Below the pieces are notes generated by a model. The model was not told where the DNA came from. It did not search any database and was given only the letters and a program-made list of their open reading frames with translations. From Actinomadura_C alba (GTDB lineage Bacteria; Actinomycetota; Actinomycetes; Streptosporangiales; Streptosporangiaceae), in contig NZ_BAAAOK010000004.1 in assembly GCF_039530285.1 (NCBI RefSeq), positions 248,001 through 312,000 of the forward strand: 64,000 bases of DNA, written 5' to 3'. This document shows, piece by piece, positions 17,954 to 26,497 of this stretch (position 1 is its first letter; each line of letters opens with the position of its first letter). The position numbers were made by a program, and so were the translations under genes.

Positions 17954-19341
17954 GCAGGACATGGCCGTTGGCCGGCAGCCGGCGCGGCGGCTCGCAACAT
18001 CTGGTGCCGCCCGGTCCGCCACGGACGGCGACACCGCGCCTGCTGCGGCAACTCGCACTGGACCGGCTCGGGCTGATGACCACGGCGGCCCGATACGGGG
18101 ACGCGGTCCGGCTCGCCATCGGTCCCCGGACGCTCTACTTCTTCAACCATCCCGACCACGCCAAGCACGTGCTGGCCGACAACAGCGCCAACTACCACAA
18201 GGGGATCGGCCTCGTGCAGGCGCGGCGGGCCCTCGGGGACGGACTGCTGACCAGCGAAGGCGAGCTCTGGCGCGAGCAGCGCAAGGTCGTTCAGCCCGCG
18301 TTTCAGCACAAGCGGATCTCTCAGCAGGCGGGCGTGGTCATCGATGAGGCGGCGAAGCTGGTCGCCCGGCTGCGGGCGCGGGCGGGCGGCGCTCCGGTCG
18401 ACGTCGTACACGAGATGACCGGGCTCACCCTCGGCGTGCTCGGCCGCACCCTGCTCGACGCCGACCTGAGCGCCCACCGCTCGATCGGCGGCGCCTTCGA
18501 GGCCGTGCAGGACCAGGCGATGTTCGAGATGGTGACGCAGGGCATGGTGCCGTCGTGGCTGCCGCTGCCCAACCAGCTGCGCTTCCGCCGGGCGCGCAGG
18601 GAGCTTGAACGGGTCGTCGGCAGCCTCGTGGCCGAGCGCGCCGCGCGCCCGGTGGCCGGGGACGACGCGCTGTCCCGGCTCATCGTCTCGGTCCGGGCGG
18701 AACCGGACGCCCGGAAGGGGCGCCGCCGGCTGCGGGACGAACTGGTGACCCTGCTGCTCGCGGGGCACGAGACGACGACCAGCACACTCGGCTGGGCGTT
18801 CCACCTGCTCGACGAGCACCCGGACGCTGCCGGGCGGGTGCGCGAGGAGGCCGTCCGGGTGCTCGGCGACCGGACGCCGGCGTTCGATGACCTGCGCCGC
18901 CTGACCTACACGACGGCGGTCGTCCAGGAGACCATGCGGTTGTATCCGCCGGTGTGGATCCTGACCCGTGTGGCGCAGGGTGCCGACCAGGTCGGCGGCT
19001 ACCACGTGCCGGCCGGCAGCGACGTGATGGTCTGCCCGTATACGCTGCACCGGCATCCGGGGCTGTGGGAGGGGCCGGAGCGCTTCGATCCCGGCCGTTT
19101 CGACCCCGGCCGTTCCGACGCGGCCTCCATGCCCCGGTACGCCTATATACCGTTCGGGGCCGGTCCCCGGTTCTGCGTCGGCAGCCACCTGGGCACGATG
19201 GAGGCGGTGTTCGTGCTGGCCATGGTGATGCGCGAGCTGCGCCTGACCCGGGCGCCCGGTCACGAGGTCGTCCCCGAGCCGATGCTGTCCCTGCGGATCC
19301 GCAGCGGCCTGCCGATGATGGTGCGCGCCGCCGGTGGATAG
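17950..19341 (+). CDS. Cytochrome P450 (E7 type)
   Basis: 463 residues from the ATG at 17950, which overlaps the flavin reductase stop as ATGA. Class hallmarks are complete. The oxygen-binding I-helix is LLAGHETTTSTLGWAF near residue 274, the K-helix ExxR is in ETMRLYPPVW, and the haem loop FGAGPRFCVGSHLG places the axial ligand at Cys409. There is no membrane anchor, so it needs soluble ferredoxin partners; the 3Fe-4S ferredoxin at 31362-31586 is a candidate. By position at the end of the core cassette it matches the E7 P450s of nine-membered enediyne clusters, thought to oxidise the core. Substrate specificity cannot be read directly. It is the last gene of the block and is followed by a strong palindrome. 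Confidence 0.92.
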   Translation: MSRTWPLAGSRRGGSQHLVPPGPPRTATPRLLRQLALDRLGLMTTAARYGDAVRLAIGPRTLYFFNHPDHAKHVLADNSANYHKGIGLVQARRALGDGLLTSEGELWREQRKVVQPAFQHKRISQQAGVVIDEAAKLVARLRARAGGAPVDVVHEMTGLTLGVLGRTLLDADLSAHRSIGGAFEAVQDQAMFEMVTQGMVPSWLPLPNQLRFRRARRELERVVGSLVAERAARPVAGDDALSRLIVSVRAEPDARKGRRRLRDELVTLLLAGHETTTSTLGWAFHLLDEHPDAAGRVREEAVRVLGDRTPAFDDLRRLTYTTAVVQETMRLYPPVWILTRVAQGADQVGGYHVPAGSDVMVCPYTLHRHPGLWEGPERFDPGRFDPGRSDAASMPRYAYIPFGAGPRFCVGSHLGTMEAVFVLAMVMRELRLTRAPGHEVVPEPMLSLRIRSGLPMMVRAAGG

Positions 19342-19354
19342 CGGACGCTCGAGC

Positions 19355-19394
19355 GATGAAAGCGTCCCGGACGATCGTCCGGGACGCTTTCATC
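19355..19394. terminator. Perfect 40-bp palindrome, bidirectional terminator
   Basis: Two 20-base arms are exact reverse complements with no spacer, centred between 19374 and 19375. The sequence lies between the convergent P450 and AraC-type genes, 13 bases after the P450 stop, where a two-way transcription terminator is expected. No U-tract is needed for such hairpins in actinomycetes. Confidence 0.85.
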
Positions 19395-19411
19395 TTGCCG
19401 GCTCCGCTACC

Positions 19412-20176
19412 TCAGCTCGCCGCGGTGCTGAGTGCGGTCCTGCGGGCGTTCGTGAGCGCCATCAGCACGGGCGGGTCGAGCACCTGCATCGGCCTGAGCC
19501 GCAGTTCCAGCGACTTGGTGATCGTTCCCGGCCGGATCTCCATCGGCCCGTGCACCGCGACGGTCGGCGGCAGGTCGTCCGGGGTCTCCTCACCTCCGGG
19601 CCGCACGCACTGCGCCAGCAGGTACCAGCGGCCCTCGGGAACGTTCTCGAGCCGGAACGGGCCCGGCCGGTCCAGCACCGTGCACTTGACCGGGGTGCCC
19701 TGCGGGATCGTGTCGAGGAAAAGGCCGGCGAAGACCGGGCCCGCCGTCTCCTCGGCGTCCGGTGTCACGAACCTCCCCTGGACGATCGCGGTGCGCCGCC
19801 CGTGCCGGCGGGGCTCGTCAGGGATGACCGGAGTGAAGCCGCCGAGTTCCCGGTAGGCGGTGGGGGAGAGGCCGACGCTGCTCTTGAAGCGCGAGCTGAA
19901 TGTTCCAACGCTGTTGTAACCCACCCGATAGGTGATTTCGGTGACGCTGAGCGAGGTCGTCAGCAGCAGTTTCTTGGCCTCTTCCATCCGCACCGCCGAC
20001 AGGAACCTGCCGGGGGAGATGCCGGTCGCCCGCTGGAACAGCCGGGTGAAGTGGAACTTGCTGAACATCGCGGTTCTGGCCATGTCGTCGATGGTGATGC
20101 TCTCGCCGATGTTCTGGTGAATGCTCTCAATGACCCGTTGGATGCTCTGTTCGGTACGCCAATCCAGAATCCGCAT
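19412..20176 (-). CDS. AraC-family transcriptional regulator
   Basis: 254 residues from the ATG at 20176, preceded by AAAGG; the longer frame upstream is not protein-like. The DNA-binding AraC/XylS domain is N-terminal (residues 1-110). The first helix-turn-helix is ITIDDMARTAMFSKFHFTRL and the second is SVTEITYRVGYNSVGTFSSR, followed by VGLSPTAYRELGG. The remaining 140 residues form an unrecognised beta-rich domain that may bind a ligand. AraC-type regulators also occur in the C-1027 cluster (SgcR2). It is convergent with the core operon and is probably a cluster regulator. Its own promoter would lie in the 446-base gap upstream. No TTA codon is present. Confidence 0.85.
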   Translation of the reverse strand: MRILDWRTEQSIQRVIESIHQNIGESITIDDMARTAMFSKFHFTRLFQRATGISPGRFLSAVRMEEAKKLLLTTSLSVTEITYRVGYNSVGTFSSRFKSSVGLSPTAYRELGGFTPVIPDEPRRHGRRTAIVQGRFVTPDAEETAGPVFAGLFLDTIPQGTPVKCTVLDRPGPFRLENVPEGRWYLLAQCVRPGGEETPDDLPPTVAVHGPMEIRPGTITKSLELRLRPMQVLDPPVLMALTNARRTALSTAAS

Positions 20177-20622
20177 TTGTTGAACACCTTTCCGAGTGCG
20201 GGCCGTAAAGAGGTTGATCAATCGGCGGAGTGTGCGTTGTGGTGCATTGTGTGCACTGAATGCGGGCGGCGAATCCTCCTTGCGTCGTGGAGGTGATGTC
20301 CAGAATAACGTCCGATTGCCGCACGTGGATTTCGCCCATTGAACACAGGTGCAGCCGATTGAGCGTGGATGCACCTGCCGTGATGGAATGGCGACGCAGC
20401 GTGTGATTTCAATGCGTTATTGCCGGCGCCCATGGGCTGGGTATATCCTAAATTGCTCAAATAGGAAAGATGCCCGGTCGCCGAGCCTGTGCCTCATCCC
20501 CCGTCGGGCCCCGGGACGGCTTCCCGCGCGACGGGGGGATCCATGGGACGGTCGCGACAGATTCGGTGGGGAAGGCCTATCTGGACGAGGCCATCGGGAC
20601 GGGAGACCGTCAAGGCGCCTTG
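20177..20622. other. 446-base gap upstream of the AraC gene
   Basis: No convincing gene was found on either strand. It is more AT-rich near 20220-20470 than its surroundings, as expected for a regulatory region driving the AraC-type gene leftward. The right end also holds whatever terminates the StrR-type gene. No clear palindrome was recognised. Confidence 0.5.
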
Positions 20623-21651
20623 TCAGGACAGGGGCTTTGTCCGATATTCGAGTGTCCGTGCCAGCAGCTCCCAGCTCCGGGCGCACTCGCGAGTGATCTT
20701 GATGACGGTCTCCGCACAGTGCGGGGGGACCGCGTCGATGATGGCGGGCCAGTCCACACTGGTCGCCGAATGGGTGTGCAGCAGCCTGAGCAACTGCCGT
20801 CCCCCGTCGGTCTGCCGCAGGGCCGGGTCCTGGACGAGCCGGCGCAGCAGGAAGGGCAGGTCGAGCCGGTCCTCTCCGCGGTCGGTGCCCGGCGTCTGGA
20901 CGGCGGGCCGCCTGCCCGTGAAGGGGGCAGGGGGCTGGACTCCCTCGGCGACCTGCCGTCGGCAGGGTACCGGGTCCTCGCCGCGCCGCATACGCCAGCG
21001 GACGTCGTGCGCTGTACCCAGGGACACCCCGGCGGCCTTGGCGATCTCTCGCAGTGGCGCGTCCGGGCGCTGCGCGATGGCCTCGGCGGCACGGCGCCTC
21101 CCCTCCACGGCGTTGACCGGTCGGTTCCGGCCGTCGAGTCCCCGGCGCGTGTTCGAGCGCGGTGGTTCTTCGGTTGAACACCGGCGCAGCCCCGCGACGG
21201 TCTTGGCGGCCAGGCCGGTGTGCGCGGCGATCGCCCGGTCGGACAGGCTCGGCCGCGAGGTCAGGATGCGCGTTGCCGCGGCCTTGCGGTCGGCCAGCGA
21301 CAACGACAGCCCGTGCGCGATGTTCTCCTCGACCGCCCGTATGAAGGCTTCTTCCTCGTTGCCGTCGAAGAACACCACTTCGATCTCGTCATGGCCCCGG
21401 AGAATGGCGGCCTTGCAGCGGTGGTGACCGTCGATGATCTGCATGGAGGAACGGTGCACAAGAATCGGCGGAAACGAGGCCTCGCTCTCGGCGAGAAGGT
21501 TGACGTGATCTTCGTCCTCGGTCTGCCGTGGCGAATCGCCCGGACGGAGAGCACTGATTGACACCGTGTGGGTCTTGGTGGCGGTGAGGGGCCGCACCGA
21601 CAGGTTCTCTTCCGCCGGGTCGCTTCCTCGTGGCGAATGGCCTCCACACAC
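20623..21651 (-). CDS. StrR-type ParB-like pathway activator (SgcR1-like)
   Basis: 342 residues from a GTG at 21651; a nearer GTG at codon 20 is also possible. The N-terminal ParB/Srx-like domain is visible as FPPILVHRSSMQIIDGHHRC with DEIEVVFFDGNEEEAF after it. A helix-turn-helix region follows: LSDRAIAAHTGLAAKTVAGL and APLREIAKAAGVSLGTAHDV. This layout is that of StrR, the streptomycin pathway activator, and of SgcR1 in the C-1027 cluster. It is expected to bind inverted-repeat operators within the cluster and activate biosynthetic operons. No TTA codon is present, so unlike some StrR-type genes it is not itself directly under bldA-type translational control. A pair of near-identical repeats lies about 270 bases upstream of it. 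Confidence 0.88.
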   Translation of the reverse strand: MCGGHSPRGSDPAEENLSVRPLTATKTHTVSISALRPGDSPRQTEDEDHVNLLAESEASFPPILVHRSSMQIIDGHHRCKAAILRGHDEIEVVFFDGNEEEAFIRAVEENIAHGLSLSLADRKAAATRILTSRPSLSDRAIAAHTGLAAKTVAGLRRCSTEEPPRSNTRRGLDGRNRPVNAVEGRRRAAEAIAQRPDAPLREIAKAAGVSLGTAHDVRWRMRRGEDPVPCRRQVAEGVQPPAPFTGRRPAVQTPGTDRGEDRLDLPFLLRRLVQDPALRQTDGGRQLLRLLHTHSATSVDWPAIIDAVPPHCAETVIKITRECARSWELLARTLEYRTKPLS

Positions 21652-21990
21652 GATTTACTCCCGTCCTGGCGCCCAGAGGTCAATCTTGATCTGATGGCTT
21701 TGATGATCAAGTGCGGAGTTGACCGAACGCCGTCTGGATCAATCTGAAAGATACCGGCTGGCCGGGTTTTGGCAATACCCCATTTCAATGGAGGAGTGAA
21801 CGCTGGGTGGCCGACTCGCAGCCGACCGTGTCAAATCCCTGTTCGCCGCGCTGCCAGGAAACCGTGTGATCACTCAGTAAGTGGCGCAAGGGCCAGTCAT
21901 GCTTTACCTGCGGCCATATCCCACTGACCGAGTATTGACAACCCCACTGACCAGTATTGACCTCGATCGATGATCACGAGCAGAGGGCGG
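21652..21990. promoter_or_regulatory. Probable control region of the StrR-type gene
   Basis: This 339-base stretch has no gene. It is relatively AT-rich next to the StrR start (21655-21795) and contains the direct repeat described separately at 21920-21961. It lies downstream of the TetR-type gene and upstream of the StrR-type gene, both on the minus strand, so it should hold the StrR promoter. No clear -35/-10 pair was assigned. Confidence 0.4.
21920..21961. repeat. Tandem 19-20-bp direct repeat, candidate operator
   Basis: Two near-identical copies, CCCACTGACCGAGTATTGAC at 21920-21939 and CCCACTGACCAGTATTGAC at 21943-21961, differ by one inserted base. Their starts are 23 bases apart. Tandem copies of this kind upstream of a regulatory gene suggest a binding site for a transcription factor, possibly the TetR-type or StrR-type protein itself. 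No homology to a known operator is claimed. Confidence 0.5.
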
Positions 21991-22644
21991 TCAGCATGAG
22001 GACGACGCGGCCGGAGGGGGCTGGTCGAGTGCGGGGAAATCCGTCATCACCGTGGCCACGCGCTCGGGCTTGACCAGACCCGGCAACAAGTGGCGCCACA
22101 TCACCGCCAGATGCTCATGGAGATCGGAGTCGGGTGCCTTCAAAGCGCTCATGCGCTGAAGCCCGGTGAAGGAGGCCACCAGGAACTCGGCGACGACCCT
22201 CGTGTCCGCGTCCGGCCGCAGGTCGCCCTGCTGCCGGGCTTCGCGCAGCAGTTGCTCGACGATGTCGGTCCAGCCGGAGAAGAGGGGCGGCGCCGAGGCG
22301 CCGATGAGAGCGTGCTCGCACGCCAGCCGGGTCCCCGCGCGGGCCAATGCGTTGTCGCGGAGGATGCCGGCCGCCCGCCAGAACACCTCCAGGAGAAGGT
22401 GGATCGCGCGGGGCTGATGCTCCCGGAGTTCGCTGATCAGCGTGGGCCAGAGCTGGTGCTGTTCGGTGAGGATGGCGAGCGCGAGGTCTTCCTTCGACGG
22501 GAAATGGAAGTACAGCGCCCCCTTGCTCACCTGCCGCCCGGTCACGATGTCCTGGAGGCTCGTGCCGAGATACCCGCGGGCCTCGAACATCTCGGCCGCA
22601 GCGGTCATGATGACGCGTCTTGTACGTTCTGCTCGTGCCTGCAT
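21991..22644 (-). CDS. TetR-family, gamma-butyrolactone receptor-like regulator
   Basis: 217 residues from the ATG at 22644, chosen for the AGGGGC just upstream; a TTG at 22665 would add seven residues. The N-terminal helix-turn-helix reads VIMTAAAEMFEARGYLGTSL, then QVSKGALYFHFPSKEDLALA. This is the pattern of ArpA/ScbR-type gamma-butyrolactone receptors rather than of multidrug TetR repressors. The C-terminal ligand domain runs from about residue 60. Such receptors repress their own gene and antibiotic activators until a butyrolactone signal binds. No butyrolactone synthase (AfsA-type) gene lies in the window. It is divergent from the DUF5987/GMC pair and upstream of the StrR-type gene. Confidence 0.85.
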   Translation of the reverse strand: MQARAERTRRVIMTAAAEMFEARGYLGTSLQDIVTGRQVSKGALYFHFPSKEDLALAILTEQHQLWPTLISELREHQPRAIHLLLEVFWRAAGILRDNALARAGTRLACEHALIGASAPPLFSGWTDIVEQLLREARQQGDLRPDADTRVVAEFLVASFTGLQRMSALKAPDSDLHEHLAVMWRHLLPGLVKPERVATVMTDFPALDQPPPAASSSC

Positions 22645-22939
22645 GCGCCCCTGCCCAGTGTTCAAAGTACGGGGGCCAAAATTGTATACTTGGGAATCTC
22701 ATTGGGCGCAGCACCCCGGCCGCGGTGGCACGGCATCCTCAGAGATGCACCCCGGTGTCCTGAGCTTGGACGATAGGGCATGCGGAGGCGAACTGGACTT
22801 GAGGAATCCGCGTTATCGGGTTCTGCGGGAATGAATGAGATCATCTTCGCGTCCGGTCATTGACGATTCATGCTTGTGGCACGTGTTCTGCGGATGAATC
22901 GGGCCCATGCCTCCGCGCAGCCGACAGGAGGTGGCGCCG
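22645..22939. promoter_or_regulatory. Divergent promoter region between TetR-type and DUF5987 genes
   Basis: 295 bases between two divergent genes must hold both promoters. Next to the TetR start is an AT-rich block (22664-22692) with an imperfect inverted arrangement, CAAAGTAC and GTATACTTG. It could be an autoregulatory operator, but the symmetry is weak and no match to a defined consensus is claimed. Confidence 0.35.
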
Positions 22940-23509
22940 GTGAAATCGGTATCTCCAGGAGATGACAAGACCAAGACGATGACACTCGAGGCGTTCGCCG
23001 ACACGATCGTCCCGGGTGTGAAGCGTTCTCCCGAGGACAGATCGGTCGCGGGCGCCGTTGTTGACCCGGGGGCGGTAGTGGCGGGCGCCGTCGAGCTTCT
23101 GGAGACACCCGCGCCGGGGATACGCGAAGGCCTGGACGACCTCGTCCGGATGCTCAACGACCACGCACGGTCGTACGCGGACCTGCAAGGGCTGGTGCTC
23201 GACTCGCCGGAGCCCCCGTTCGTCGCCCTTTCGTTCGCCGATCGCACCGCCCTGGTCCAGGCGCTCACCGCGCCCGGACATCCGGAACGGGAGGTGTGGA
23301 TCAGCCTCGCCCTGTTCAGCAACATGGCCTTCGACACCGCCGCGCACATGCACACCCTGGACGCGATCGCCGCGGACCATCCCGGCATCCGGATCATGGG
23401 TCTGGCGAAACCGGACCCCGATGGCCTCTGGCGGTTCCCCGCCTTCTCCTACGGACGGCCACTGGCCGATCTCCATCCCGACACGACGGCCTCCGGGAGT
23501 CCCGCATGA
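22940..23509 (+). CDS. DUF5987-like partner of the GMC oxidoreductase
   Basis: 189 residues from GTG 22940, chosen for GGAGG nine bases upstream. It appears to belong to the small DUF5987-type family that sits directly before GMC oxidoreductase genes in actinomycetes. Conserved-looking parts are TLEAFADTIVPG near the start, DLVRMLNDHARSYADLQGLV in the middle, and a mostly helical region ending IRIMGLAKPDPDGLWRFP. By analogy with the small subunits of other GMC dehydrogenases it may help fold or partner the oxidase, but no reaction is known. Its stop overlaps the GMC start by ATGA, so the two proteins are made together, probably in equal amounts. Confidence 0.7.
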   Translation: MKSVSPGDDKTKTMTLEAFADTIVPGVKRSPEDRSVAGAVVDPGAVVAGAVELLETPAPGIREGLDDLVRMLNDHARSYADLQGLVLDSPEPPFVALSFADRTALVQALTAPGHPEREVWISLALFSNMAFDTAAHMHTLDAIAADHPGIRIMGLAKPDPDGLWRFPAFSYGRPLADLHPDTTASGSPA

Positions 23510-25161
23510 CCAGTACCGAACGTACCGATGTCCTCGTGGTCGGCAGCGGATTCGGCGGAGCCATCGCCGCCTACCACCTGGCGGCCGGCGGCGCGCGGGT
23601 CGTCGTGCTCGAACGCGGGCCATGGCTGGAGGGCAAGGACTTCGAGCATGACTTCAAGCTCGGCTCGTCCTACACCCGGATCTTCGACTTCGTGATCGGG
23701 GACGGGATGAGCGTCCTCGGCGGGAACTGCGTCGGCGGCGGCAGCGTGGTCTACTTCGCCGCGATGCCGCGCGCGCCGCGGTTCGTCTTCGAGCGCCGGG
23801 GAAGCATCCGGCGGCGCATGTGGCCGGCGACGATATCCCGGGACCTGCTCGAGCCGTGGTACGACCGGGTCGCCGAGGCGATGCCGGTGACCAAGCAGGA
23901 CTGGAACGACGTCACGTACGCGGGTGGGTTATGGGCGGCGGCATGCGCCCACGCAGGGCACACCGCCAACCCGGTCCCGGTCGCCGTCGACAACGACCGC
24001 TGCACGAACTGCAACTGGATGATGGCCGGCTGCCGTTTCGACGCCAAGCGCTCCCTGCTGTTCAACTACCTGCCGGCGGCCCTCGCGCACGGTGCCGAGA
24101 TCCGGCCTATGCACGAGGTCCAGCACCTGTCCCTCACCGACGAAGGCGGCTACCGCGTCCACTACAACGTCATCGACGACGAGGACTACCGCGTGCACGT
24201 CGGGAGCGGGGAGATCGACGCCAAGATCGTCGTGCTGGCAGCAGGAGCCGGCGCCACGCCGGTGATCCTGCAACGTTCCGAACAGGCGCTCGGCCGCATG
24301 CCCCACGCCGTGGGCCGCTACTTCTCGGGGAACGGCGAGCGGCTCAACACCGCGGTCATCGACGAGGACCGGGCTCGTGAAGTGCTCGGGCTGACGCGGG
24401 AGGGCGGGATGGCCTACGCGGCCAACCAGATCGGCCGCGGGCCCGTCGTGGCGAACTGGGACCGGCTCGACGGGACGCTGCCCGAATACTCCCGCTTCTC
24501 GCTGGAGCAGCTGTACTTCCCGCCGGGCCTGGGCACCATTCTCGCCCAGGCCCCGGATGCGACCGGCCCGACGTGGTTCGGTGTGGACAAGAAGGAGATG
24601 CTGCGGCGCTGGCAGTCCTGGCTGACCATATTCACCATGTCCGAGGACGACAACGAGGGGGTCTTCGGGCTTCCGCCCGCAACCGGCAACGCGGTCCGGA
24701 TTTCGCAGCAGATGCTCGGACGGGGCAACCTGCGATACCACCCGACAGCGAACACGCTGCGGGGCTGGGCGGAATCGGACGCCGCGGTTCGCGACATCAT
24801 CGAGCGCGACGGGCTCGCCAAGGTGATGCCGTGGACCAACGACCTGGTCGGCGCGTACACGGTGCATCCTCTCGCGTCTTGCCGCATCGGCGACGACCCG
24901 GCCACCTCGGCGCTCGACGACCGTCATGAGCTGCGCGGCCACCCGGGCATCTTCGTCACCGACGGCTCCGCCGTCCCGGGAGGGCTGACGGTCAACCCGG
25001 CGATGACCATCGCGGCGCTCGCCGAGCGGGCCATGCCGGGCATCGTGGCGACGGCACGGCAGCGCGGGATACCCGTGACCTACGGGGCGCCCGGCCCGGG
25101 CGGGGAGACCGGCGGCCGCCGTGCCGCGGCGCCGCTCGTCGCCGATCTGGTCCGCGAATAG
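23506..25161 (+). CDS. GMC-family FAD oxidoreductase
   Basis: 551 residues from the ATG at 23506. The FAD-binding Rossmann motif VVGSGFGGAIAAYHLAAGGA is at residues 11-30 and an LGGNCVGGGSVVYFA block follows. The C-terminal FAD-contact region carries VHPLASCRIG, then FVTDGSAVPGGLTVNPAMTI; the residues His and Asn are those used by the cholesterol oxidase/GMC group. A cysteine cluster DRCTNCNWMMAGC near residue 166 is unusual for plain GMC oxidases. It would oxidise an alcohol using FAD. A role like the E9-type oxidoreductase of other enediyne clusters is possible by inference. Codon 142 (23929-23931) is TTA, the rare leucine codon. It is coupled to the DUF5987-type gene. Confidence 0.85.
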   Translation: MTSTERTDVLVVGSGFGGAIAAYHLAAGGARVVVLERGPWLEGKDFEHDFKLGSSYTRIFDFVIGDGMSVLGGNCVGGGSVVYFAAMPRAPRFVFERRGSIRRRMWPATISRDLLEPWYDRVAEAMPVTKQDWNDVTYAGGLWAAACAHAGHTANPVPVAVDNDRCTNCNWMMAGCRFDAKRSLLFNYLPAALAHGAEIRPMHEVQHLSLTDEGGYRVHYNVIDDEDYRVHVGSGEIDAKIVVLAAGAGATPVILQRSEQALGRMPHAVGRYFSGNGERLNTAVIDEDRAREVLGLTREGGMAYAANQIGRGPVVANWDRLDGTLPEYSRFSLEQLYFPPGLGTILAQAPDATGPTWFGVDKKEMLRRWQSWLTIFTMSEDDNEGVFGLPPATGNAVRISQQMLGRGNLRYHPTANTLRGWAESDAAVRDIIERDGLAKVMPWTNDLVGAYTVHPLASCRIGDDPATSALDDRHELRGHPGIFVTDGSAVPGGLTVNPAMTIAALAERAMPGIVATARQRGIPVTYGAPGPGGETGGRRAAAPLVADLVRE

Positions 25162-25178
25162 CGCCTGGACGGCCGACG

Positions 25179-26240
25179 ATGAGCGGAGTGCTCAGCCGGG
25201 CGACCCGCCGGGCGGCGCAGGTCCAGATCCGGCACGTCTCCGTGGTCCCGCGAGGCGCCGCCGAGGGTCTGGTCGATCAGGTGTACGCACAGCTCGAGCG
25301 CGACTTCGGCCTGTTCGCGCCACCGGTGGTCCTGCACTCGGCGGTGCCGGAGGCCCTCGCGGCCTGCTGGTCGATGCTGCGCGAGACGCTGGTGGCCGCG
25401 GGGCGAGTGGACCGCGCGGCCAAGGAGGTGGTGGCGTCCGCGGTCTCCCTTGGCAACTCGTGTCCGTACTGCGTGGACGTGCACGGTGCGGCGTTGCACG
25501 CTCTGGCCGGTGGCCGGGACGCGGCCGCCGTCGCCGGTGACCGTCTCGGCTCAATCGGCGATCCGCGGCTACGGGAGATCGCGGCATGGGCGCGGAACGG
25601 TAAGGCGCCGGGAGCCCCGATCCCGCCCGAACAGGCCGCCGAGCTCCTCGGGGTGGCGATCACCTTCCACTACCTGAACCGCATGGTCAACGTGTTCCTG
25701 GGCGAGTCCCCTTTCCCGCCCGGGACACCGGCCGTTCTCCGCGGGGGCCTGCGGCGGCTGGCCGGCCGGCTGTTGCGTCGATCGGTCGGCCGCGGGCCCG
25801 CGCCCGGCGCGTCACTGGAACTGCTCTCCGCCGCTCGACTGCCCGACGACCTCGCGTGGGCGGCCGGTAGCCCGAACATCGCCGACAGTCTCGCGCGGGC
25901 GGCCGCCGCCTTCGAGACGGTGGGCGTGCGTACGGTGCCGGAGGCCGTCCGTGAGCTCGTCCTGGTGCGGTTGGCCGACTGGACGGGTGAGCCTCCCGGG
26001 CTGAGCCGGTCCTGGGCGGCGGACGCGGCCAGAGCACTGCCCGGCGCGGACCGCCCGGCCGGCCGGCTGGCGTTGCTGACGGCCATGGCCTCCTATCAGG
26101 TCGACGAGTCGGTCATAGCGGCGTTCCGGAGCGGAGGGGCTGACGACGCGGCGCTGGTCGGCCTCACCTCCTGGGCGAGCTTCGCGGCGGCCCGGCGAAC
26201 GGCGGCCCGGCCGGGCACCGGCGCCGCGCCGGGGTCGTGA
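25179..26240 (+). CDS. AhpD/carboxymuconolactone decarboxylase-fold protein
   Basis: 353 residues, longer than a simple AhpD. The signature SLGNSCPYCVDVHGAALHAL near residue 88 carries the CxxC-x3-H redox centre of AhpD-like proteins. The family includes peroxidases and decarboxylases that use the cysteine pair. The C-terminal half has no second CxxC and is probably a degenerate repeat of the fold. It starts 17 bases after the GMC gene, so it is probably in the same operon. It may detoxify peroxide made by the oxidase, or protect thiols. The exact role is not known. No TTA codon is present. Confidence 0.75.
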   Translation: MSGVLSRATRRAAQVQIRHVSVVPRGAAEGLVDQVYAQLERDFGLFAPPVVLHSAVPEALAACWSMLRETLVAAGRVDRAAKEVVASAVSLGNSCPYCVDVHGAALHALAGGRDAAAVAGDRLGSIGDPRLREIAAWARNGKAPGAPIPPEQAAELLGVAITFHYLNRMVNVFLGESPFPPGTPAVLRGGLRRLAGRLLRRSVGRGPAPGASLELLSAARLPDDLAWAAGSPNIADSLARAAAAFETVGVRTVPEAVRELVLVRLADWTGEPPGLSRSWAADAARALPGADRPAGRLALLTAMASYQVDESVIAAFRSGGADDAALVGLTSWASFAAARRTAARPGTGAAPGS

Positions 26241-26497
26241 TCAGCTGAGATCTGTGCCAGGCCGAGCTTGAACTGCTGTTCTGATTCGTGCGTCCTGCGA
26301 TGCGAATTCCTTCCTTATCGAGTCTGAGATGGCAATTCAAAAGATGTGCCGGGCAGGGCGGAAGGCGACGATATGGATTGGCGGAATCGCACCAGATATG
26401 GGTTATGCGTGATCGCAATCACCCTGACGTGGCGGCGGCCCGGTCCGTGGCCGGAATGTGCGACCAGCCGCGGGAATGCCGAGAGAGGACGGAAGAA

